This document shows positions 17,378 to 24,593 of a stretch of DNA of 24,593 bases, piece after piece (positions within the stretch are counted from its first letter, which is position 1; each line of letters starts with the position of its first letter). The DNA is from Syncephalis plumigaleata (taxonomy: Eukaryota; Zoopagomycota; Zoopagomycetes; Zoopagales; Piptocephalidaceae), in assembly GCA_025201365.1 (NCBI GenBank), contig JAIXMF010000198.1, positions 1-24,593 of the forward strand, in the 5' to 3' direction. A model generated the notes under the pieces. It was not told where the DNA came from, made no database searches, and saw nothing but the letters and a program-made list of their open reading frames with translations. A program made the position numbers and the translations under genes.

Positions 17378-18700
17378 ATGGACGTCAATTGGTGTGTAGT
17401 TTGTGACCGTCATTTCGATGACATTGAGGTAGGTCAATGATCACGTGAAAGCAATAATTAGAGAGATCGTTTGTAATACTAACAACAACACTTTATTCAA
17501 TAATCTTGTACAACGTTATAGTCCACACTCTATTGCAGTGAAGCGTGTCGCAATGCTGATCTACCGGCCGAGCTGGAGTCTACTACCGCCAATGATAGTA
17601 GTATCGACAAATCCGATATTGTTACGTTGGATGATGCCTCCTTTAGTCCGGTGACGATAGCCACCGCTAGCACCAACCCTTCCACTGCAGTATCATCGAG
17701 TGTGTTGCCATTGAAAAACACTACCGGCTTCATAACAACACCCGATTTCTGTGCACATAGACGAGCACGCTCGCTGTCCAATCGTCTTCCTCTGCCGAAT
17801 CTACATCATTTTGGTGTTACGCCCATGGCGGTACCAGTGCGTATAACACGATCCTCCGTAGAGTTGCACTCTTCTGGCTTGCACCACACGTTGACCAATC
17901 ATGCCGTCAATATTTGCGACGATATCGATACCGATGCCGACACGGATGATCATAGCAGCGATTTAGCATCAACACCCGTAGAATCGACATCTGCACCAAT
18001 AGCCACGGCAATGGCATCGATAGCTCATGCTAAAAGATACGGTCTTGGTCTAATTTATCGTAATAATGACTCGGGATTCGCCACTAAAGAGTCATCGCCA
18101 TTCCTATCAGAAGATGATAATGATAGCAACAACAACAACAACAACAGTAATGATGATGACGATAGCTATAACAATAATGAAGGTATTTTACAATCAGGGG
18201 AGATTCATGGCAGCAATACGAATACTCAACCGAAACAGCAGGAAAAATTGCCTAGAAACGCCACTTGTTGTAGCCGTAATGATTCGTCCACTCGTCATTG
18301 TCACTACGTTTCACGATTCCACTCCAATCCTCGTGATGATCCTATGAATAAGAGAACGCATTCTACTACGACAGATACATGTTGGCCTACTCCACACTAT
18401 TCCACGAATGATACATCGATGACTGGTTCGAATTTGATGTCTTTCGATAGCGCTGGCCATGCGAATCTACCAAGGAAGACCTCGTTCGATCTATCTGGTC
18501 TAGGTGTATGCGTACCACAACTGGAAGCGTGTAATGATTACGGCGATGCCAATGCCACATTTCGTATATCAGACTGGCAAACGACCACACGACAATCATT
18601 GGCGACATCACCAACATCACCAAGAACTGTCACGCTAATTAACGTACAACGATGGCTGAAAGCATCCAGTTGGCAAATGACGCGTTCTATCGTTGCCTAA
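17378..18700 (+). CDS. ECL1-like zinc-binding protein with long disordered tail
   Basis: Two exons, 17378-17428 and 17522-18700, give 409 residues. The 93-nt intron has GTAGGT at its donor, a yeast-type TACTAAC branch sequence at 17476-17482 and a TATAG acceptor. Splicing joins WCVVCDRHFDDIE to STLYCSEACRNADLP, creating a compact C-x2-C ... C-x3-C zinc site at residues 6-32. This is the signature of fungal ECL1/2/3-type proteins (extenders of chronological lifespan, small nuclear-associated zinc proteins in fission yeast). The remaining roughly 370 residues are Ser/Thr-rich with an Asn/Asp run near 215-240 and no recognisable domain. Fission-yeast ECL proteins are about 80 residues, whereas larger fungal members carry such tails. 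A role in starvation or lifespan regulation is inferred from the motif only. AATAAA occurs at 18937. No frame break is seen. Confidence 0.7.
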
Positions 18701-20984
18701 TCTTTCTTCATTCGTATTATAGCTCAGTTTTGTTGATAACTAACCGTAATTGTATGTGTGTGTGTGTGCTTAACAGGTATAACATGCATTAAACTTACCG
18801 CTAGTATTTGTATGTGTGCGTATGTGTATGTGCTTGTGTGTATACGTAAATTGTGTGGCGTTCTTCTTTATTGTTCACGATTAGTTCTATCCATTGACCA
18901 ATATATATATATATATATACTATATGTGGTCTATTAAATAAATGGCAATACTCTACGCTTATTGTTAGTGTCTACATTTATATATAAACAAATTATTGAT
19001 TGACTGATTAGTTGTGATTAGTATGAAATAATGGTATAGCAATGACTTATTATTGCATTCATGTATGGCCTATCTAAATGTAATTAGACGATGAACACAT
19101 CATTATATCAAATATTATTTATTGATAAGAACAAATGTTAATGACTAACAGTGTTAATCGATTGGAAACATCAGTAATACCATGCTAATGAGCAATGAAT
19201 GGATGTGTACTAATGCCGTTATTACCCTCTATTAGTGCCATGTTAGCTATTGATATATACTATGCAAATAAAGATATAGCCATCATATAGGATAACCTCG
19301 ACACATATACAATATGCAATACAATGTCAGACAGTAACACTACAAATACAAAGTGCTAAGCGACGCGAATGGTAGTAGTTAGCACGGATATTATGTATGT
19401 ACGCGTACTTTCACAACACACGAGTAGAAGGCGTAGTGTTCGTTACGTATCCATGTCGCAATCAGATGAACAAACGCGCTGGCTAGTAATTAACACGAGT
19501 ACCGTGTACTTGCATATATGTATAAATCACGAGTAAGTAATGCAAAGCAGCGAATGAAGACGTTGTATGCTGGCAAGCAAGTGTGGTGCCTAATGCATAG
19601 CGCGAGTGTTACGTATGCGTACGTGTCCCCACATACTACAAGCAAAGATCAGCAAGTCAACGTGAATAAGTGGTACAACGCGGCAAGCAAACGTCGTGAA
19701 TAAAGAGCACGGCATGAAATAATAGAAATACACGAGTGAGGGCAAGGGAGTGTCGCAAGCAAGTAGACAAGGAAGCGAGAAAGAGAGAACTGAATAGAGG
19801 ATAGACCAGTATGAAAGACCTAGTGGGATATATGCCACGTTGATCGACAACGAATAAAGAACCAACTACTACACAGCGTGAAGAGCAAAGTGTGCTTATG
19901 ACAGAGTATACAGATTGGAGTGAGGCTGCCGACGAGTAGCGATACAAAATACGAGTACGCGACATACAATCAACATAATCGACAAGTAGTCATTGGCAAA
20001 GCGGCAGACTAGACGGGAATAAGACGACCGACCGAGAACAACACAAAGACAAGTAGCATACGCTTGCAGCTAAGCGTAGCCTGTATATAACAATAACGAA
20101 GGTGGAGTAAGAGGAAAAGCATGAGTTGTAGTGGTGTATGTGTGGTCAGAAGACGAATAAAAGAATAAAAAGCAATTGACGAGAGAGCGTGTGTATTGAC
20201 GAGCATTGCTATCGTCTATGAGCGTCACGGTAATATTTACGTGATTATTGAACGAGTGAATAAACAAACGAACGAAGAGGAGAGAGATAGTGGGGAAAGT
20301 GAAATGAATATAAGTTAACAACACTTACTAATGGAAGCATTGACAAAAAGAAAGCAAAGGTAAGAGAAATCATAAAGAATGCATTAGTAAAGTTATTAGC
20401 ATTGCATTATGAAATTCTATACATTTATTGTGTGATAAAAGTGTTTATTGATTATTGTGAATAAAGATAACAAAATTCAATGTTAATCAATAAAGATGTT
20501 AATAATAACCATTCTTATGCAGCTGGATAACCAATGCTATGTTTGATAGAAGGATTGAAGAGAGGATTGTACAATTGCTGTACGGCATTTGACATATGTG
20601 ATGTTTTAAAGTATGGATTGCCATATATAAAAGATGGTTGTGTGATCAGTTGGCTTATCGCCATATATACTCGCCATTCGTGTACGGTGGATTGCCCAGA
20701 GTGCGCTCACGACTACAATATGGTTAGTGATACTTGCTTTGAGTGGCTGTGGGTTGTATCGTAAAATGACGACAGCTTTCCAGTTGAAGTCGGGAGATGG
20801 GATGAATGATAGGAAGGTGGCTATACTGCTCCAAAATTCCTTAACAGTCGGGATATGTATAACCTGCATCCAATGAGTAACACGTACTTAGACAGTTAGC
20901 TTGACCGCATAGTACAAATAAAGACATGTTTATTACAGCGTGAAACATGCCTATGCCTCTTTCTTGAACTCAATACTTGTAACC
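18701..20984. other. Intergenic region between the ECL1-like and ABTB1-like genes
   Basis: 18701-18970 is the 3' flank of the ECL1-like gene, with GT-rich runs (18752-18845), a TA run (18900-18920) and AATAAA at 18937. 18970-19350 is plain AT-rich DNA. 19380-20340 is purine-rich on the plus strand, full of ACGA/AGCA words; its open frames on the minus strand are composition artefacts. 20606-20869 may hold a retrotransposon scrap. A possible 5' UTR intron (donor near 20360, acceptor at 20522) is only suggestive. Confidence 0.5.
20606..20875 (-). pseudogene. Possible fragment of a non-LTR retrotransposon reverse transcriptase C-terminus
   Basis: On the minus strand an open stretch reads THWMQVIHIPTVKEFW, then about 25 residues, then NHIVVVSALWAIHRTRMASIYGDK. 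The spacing and pattern (H...P..+.FW, then ..LW.IHR.R....G.K) resemble the region after the LINE reverse transcriptase, where a CCHC-like knuckle is followed by an 'IW..R' helix. The zinc-knuckle cysteines are not visible and stops close both ends. If real, it is a degraded remnant. Chance resemblance is quite possible. Confidence 0.25.
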
Positions 20985-22911
20985 ATGGCACAGGCTTTCA
21001 CAAACTACGATAGTGCACACTTTGAGCAGCTCTGCTTTGCGTGTAAGACTGGTAATTTGGAGCTTGCACGAAGGTAAACGTTAAACAAAACGTCAATAGC
21101 AATATTTTAGCTTATACCATAGCGTTATTACAGCCTAGTTAGTAACTACGCAGTGCCAATAAACCAAGAAGACCGCTGGCAGTGTGTGCCGCTTTATTAC
21201 GCTTGCTTTGGCGGTCATTACGACCTTTGTAAATTTCTACTCGAAAGTGGCGCTACGTGCGACCCACATACTTTCAAGGGGAACGCTGCTTGTATGGCGC
21301 GCTAACCGACAAGGTCAGACAGCTGCTTCGAGAACATCGGCTAAGCAAAAGCGTTAGCGAGACACGACCGTTCCTCGCGTTTATGAGCCAACTGTTAGCG
21401 CAGGCCAGTACGGGCAAGAGCTATCCTGACCTATGCATTCGTGTTGTGGACTTTTCATCAGATGAATTGCCATATCGCGAATCAGTTCATTGGGCGCATC
21501 GTATGATATTGGCGGCTCGATCGACATGGTTTGATGAGATTATTACCAAGCATGCGACACCAATTACCAAGCATAATACAAGCTTGAACGATCATGTCGA
21601 TTTGGTATGGGAATTACGCTTTCCCATGAAGAACATGAATGATGATCAATTGAAAGTGCCACAATATTCCATGTTAGAATTACCGGCTGTGCATCCAGAT
21701 TGTTTAAAAGCTATTCTGCACTATATTATACAGGCGATACAATAGTACGGCCGCAGTCTACCGTCGTAGGAGCGGCAGTTCCATCTTCACTGCAACAAAC
21801 GATGCTGGACACTTGCAAAGCGATGAAACTAAACGAATTGACATTTGCTTATAATACAGCGTTGGAGACGAACATAGCTGCAACAGCGGAGAAAACCGCC
21901 ATTACAGGTGCAACCGAAGAGCAAACACGAAAGCTACAATTAGATCTAGAAAAGTTTGTAAAAGAGCGTATTTTTATCAATGATAATCGAGCAGCATATG
22001 AAGATATTCTCATAAATATAGGCGGTGTCAAGTATCCGGCACATCGCGCGTTTTTTTATACACGATGCGACTATATTAAAACAAGCATGGAGGGCGAATA
22101 CACAAGATTCAATAGCAGCTCATTGCATGGAGATGCAACAGAGGATACAACGATAAATAGGCTAGAGGTAAATATGCCATTATTAGAGGAGCTTGGCTTC
22201 GACGGCATTAGCGATGAAACTGCGAATGCGGTAAACAGTGCATTATTTATATTCATTTACACAGATCGGTGTAATATCCCGCTACAAGCACTGCATCCTA
22301 CATTGACTATCGCAGATCTCCTTCTACTTGATCGTTTACGCTCATTGGCCGCGATCAGTATCACGTCACTTCCCATAACAACGGTAGATCGAGTGCTTCA
22401 GGAAGCGGAAAATCAGCAAACTGCGTTTTTATTAAAGACTAGTAACAATCCAAGTGATTCGCTACCATTCGACATTTACGCGCTCTATCGTCAAGCGGCA
22501 CAATGGAAACTGGATCGATTGGAGCAATGGTGCGTTCGTTGGTTTGCCTCGAATCTTGAGCATGTGGCGTCGACGGATGAATTTCGCAAATTGGTACAGG
22601 AGAGTGCAGAAGATATTATAGAGCGACAAGATATCGACTCTATTATTTTGGTGGATGAGATTCGCTATTGGCTTAGAAAGCAATATAATTACGAATACTT
22701 TGAAGAAGAGGAGGACGAGGACGAGGACGAGAAATATGATGAAGGTTTCACGCAAAACATAGCTAACAGCATTATTAATGAAGACAATAGAGAAGATGGC
22801 GATAAACAACTTACTAATGAATTGTTACTAGCTTCGAAGGAATATCGGGAGTATTGTGCAAAAGTATCGCTGTTAGAACAGGTGGTAACAAGTCTTGGAT
22901 TAGAAGCGTAG
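20985..22911 (+). CDS. Ankyrin-repeat and double BTB/POZ protein (ABTB1/BPOZ family), with two frame breaks
   Basis: Exon 1 is 20985-21073 and exon 2 is 21134-22911, with a 60-nt GTAAAC...CAG intron. Allowing two -1 shifts (near 21273-21281 and 21725-21728) gives about 622 residues. Blocks follow animal ABTB1: an ankyrin pair (about 10-80; NLELAR, VPLYYACFGGHYDLCKFLL), the family hallmark GERCLYGAL just after it, BTB domain 1 (about 126-240), BTB domain 2 (about 318-430; DILINIGGVKYPAHRAFFYT, then FIYTDRC), a BACK-like helical part with ERQDIDSIILVDEIRYWL, an acidic run (EEEEDEDEDE) and a terminal coiled coil ending VVTSLGLEA. The family acts as adaptors for cullin-3-type ubiquitin ligases and for eEF1A turnover; that role is inferred here. 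Each break removes one base relative to the conserved reading, so indel errors or decay are likely. AATAAA occurs at 22962. Confidence 0.88.
21273..21281 (+). other. First -1 frame break in the ABTB1-like gene
   Basis: The ankyrin frame reads TGC GAC CCA CAT ACT TTC AAG GGG and would stop at a TAA about 30 nt later. The conserved continuation GERCLYGAL lies in the -1 frame starting GAA CGC TGC at 21281. One missing base in the TTCAAGGGG stretch explains it, for example a fifth G. No canonical slippery heptamer is present. Confidence 0.75.
21725..21728 (+). other. Second -1 frame break in the ABTB1-like gene
   Basis: BTB domain 1 reads ...LKAILHYI and then, in its own frame, stops at TAG 21743-21745. 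The conserved next residues YTGD lie in the -1 frame from 21727 (TAT ACA GGC GAT). A single lost T in ATATT(T)ATACAGG restores the typical 'YxYTG' of BTB domains. No slippery heptamer is present. Confidence 0.75.
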
Positions 22912-24277
22912 TAATATGTATTGCAGGGTTTTCGACTGATTAACATTGTTGGCCTTCTATTAATAAATAAGCTTGCATATGTTGACAACATTATAACGAT
23001 ATCTTTATTGTAAAATCTATATACATGAGTCAACTACACAAAGCAATGCATTGTTATTCAGATAGAACCATTCAAAGATGCTCAATAATAATAATGATGC
23101 TAATAATTGACATGTTTGTTACTACTGTCTAATGTCATTAATGATTTACTAGTCCACTTCTAAGTATTTATTTCTTTTTACTTCTTTATCAATGCTGTCT
23201 TCTTTGCGTTAACTACATTCCACTTGTCATTAAACAATACGCATATTCTTAGTCTTGACTACATTCCACTTGTCGTTGACTTCTTTCACATATTGTCTTA
23301 TTCATGCCAACCTCATTTCCCTGTCATTTCCCTTACCACTAAACAGTAAGTGCCTTCTTTGTGTCAACTACATTCCACTTGTCAGTAAACAACACACGTC
23401 CACTTCCTCTTAACTATATGCTAGCTAGTTCTTTTACTTTCTCAGTAATACGCGTCTTCTTCGTGTCATTCACATTCCACTTACTTCCTCTTTCACTTTA
23501 GCATACACACTCCCAATAGCAGCTATTCTGCCATACTATCTCTATACCGTTTATTTATCTCTTTGTTTTCCTCTTGCTCTATCCTATCTACATGCTCACT
23601 TGTCGTTATTATTATTACTATAGCAATAAGCCTTGTTTATTGTTCGTTCTAGTCCTTTGTCTTCTATCACTGTCCTGTTCATTTATCAATGTTTAAGCAT
23701 TTACTGCTCTCGTTGTAATATGTACTTTTTGCTTTACTACTCTTTTCCGTCAACTGTTTGTATGCCACCATTACGTCATGCTTTTATTTGTATTTTTATT
23801 TGTTTACTGCCATCTACATACTCTATCTACCGCATACAAGCATACACTGCTTTTTCAAATAAATTGACATATGTGTTCATGCACCCTTCCTTGCTCCTTC
23901 CTTGCTCCTTCGTGACAAGTCAGTCCTTCTACTAGTTACTGCTTGTTTATTACATTGTTTATCGTGTATTCACTTTGTTCACTCGTTGCACTCGATACAA
24001 TTAACCGTAAGCATTATCATTATAATTTATTTAATAAATACACGGTTTACAATGTTCATCGAATACAGCATATGATTATGAAGTATATATATGTATTTAT
24101 AATAGCATAGCAGACAATCATTCCATTTATTTGATGTAGTACAATCTCCTATTTAGCACTAATCATTCAATCTATCAATATTGAGTCTAGTATACAGCAA
24201 CAGACATATGAGCAAGCATCGTGTCAATAAATAGCGTACCCGTAGTGTTTACGAATACTCTCACAACCGTATAAACA
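22912..24277. other. Noncoding region downstream of the ABTB1-like gene
   Basis: It holds the AATAAA at 22962 for the upstream gene, AT-rich sequence to about 23160, the degenerate repeat at 23198-23488, and a pyrimidine-rich plus strand to about 23960. It then becomes AT-rich. No coding sequence is supported. Confidence 0.5.
23198..23488. repeat. Degenerate short repeat with core CTACATTCCACTTGTC
   Basis: Four copies start near 23198, 23250, 23350 and 23451. Copies 1 and 3 share 'cttctttg(c/t)gt(t/c)aactacattcc' and then 'acttgtca(t/g)taaacaa'. Copy 2 keeps 'gactacattccacttgtc' and copy 4 keeps 'cttcttcgtgtca' and 'cacattccactta'. Spacing is irregular (about 50-100 nt). No inverted repeats or coding capacity are seen. 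Confidence 0.7.
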
Positions 24278-24593
24278 ATGAACAGTACATCAATATTCGT
24301 CAAAACAAAACAGGTTTGGCATTCATGCATGCTTTCTTGCTGTCACAAGTCAGCGTTACAATGTGCTTGGTCTCTTTCTCTCTATAAAATATATAAACCT
24401 CTTCCGTATCTACTGGTATCAACCTGTACTCTAACTATTGCTGCTCTTATTTGTGCTTTCTTTTATGCTTTTTTTCCAAACGAGCCGTGCAGCATAATGT
24501 CTTCATTGCCTTTCGTTTGACAAGCAGAGCCACCCTCTTCCCGCCACCCCATTCGAGAAGGTAATCCTCGACTACACAACACGTTTACAATAG
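24278..24593 (+). CDS. Possible 5' end of a spliced gene cut by the window edge
   Basis: ATG at 24278 opens MNSTSIFVKTKQ (to 24313). An intron 24314-24492 (GTTTGG...GTGCAG, with a CTAAC word near 24432) would join it in phase 0 to HNVFIAFRLTSRATLF..., which stays open to a donor-like AAG|GTAATC at 24560/24561. The spliced start vaguely resembles ubiquitin-fold N-termini (a beta strand with FVKT followed by a second strand), but this is weak. The donor is atypical for the window and the gene runs off the end, so the model is tentative. Confidence 0.25.

Noticed and set aside
19590-20324. Several overlapping minus-strand open frames rich in Leu/Ser/Phe
   Set aside because: The plus strand is purine-rich here, which removes stops from the minus strand. 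No motif, conserved block or plausible splice model joins them.
22912-23160. SECIS element after the ABTB1-like gene
   Set aside because: No ATGA ... AA ... TGA(T) core with a supporting stem is visible, and no selenoprotein-like in-frame TGA exists in the window.
1-24593. tRNA genes, especially tRNA[Ser]Sec
   Set aside because: Scanning both strands for GGTTCRANNCC-type B boxes gave only isolated hits, such as those near 1581 and 18425, without a matching A box or cloverleaf.

Overview
The window looks like nuclear DNA of an early-diverging (non-Dikarya) fungus. Six protein-coding genes are supported, and four of them have short introns (47-122 nt) with clean GTAAGT-type donors. Two of the 17 reconstructed introns use GC-AG boundaries. 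Gene content is fungal: an ECL1-type zinc-finger protein, a Grx3/4-type monothiol glutaredoxin, and 7TM receptors fused to RGS domains. There is also a selenocysteine-synthesis enzyme, SepSecS. Dikarya lack it, but selenocysteine machinery has been reported from a few early-branching fungal phyla. I cannot name the species; the intron style and low-complexity-rich proteins would fit a zoopagomycete or mucoromycete lineage.

Layout. 1-308: diverged copy of a repeat. 309-1491 (-): four-exon gene for a secreted protein of unknown family. 1642-2330: tandem array of a roughly 150-bp repeat whose last unit matches the repeat at the window start. 2605-3522 (+): Trx-Grx glutaredoxin, split by a one-base frame break at its CGFS active site. 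3897-6458 (-) and 7625-9955 (-): tandem paralogous 7TM-RGS receptors, each with a long low-complexity insertion inside the RGS domain. 11286-13645 (-): ten-exon SepSecS, fully intact. 13646-17377: 3.7 kb of promoter-like, simple-repeat-rich DNA. 17378-18700 (+): ECL1-like protein. 18701-20984: mostly noncoding, with a possible retrotransposon scrap. 20985-22911 (+): ankyrin plus double-BTB protein of the ABTB1 family, with two more one-base frame breaks. 22912-24593: noncoding with a short degenerate repeat, and possibly the 5' end of another gene at the right edge.

The genes do not form an operon or an obvious cluster. The functional groupings are redox and Fe-S handling (glutaredoxin), G-protein signalling (the two 7TM-RGS genes), selenocysteine biosynthesis (SepSecS), a lifespan/starvation-type zinc protein (ECL1-like) and a BTB scaffold. 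The strongest observations are the intact fungal SepSecS, the split-RGS paralog pair in which one copy has lost both Galpha-contact asparagines, and three -1 frame breaks in two otherwise well-conserved genes. One of those breaks lies exactly on a canonical A AAA AAC slippery heptamer followed by a stop. Consensus-sequence indels are the simplest explanation for the breaks, and the entries say so.
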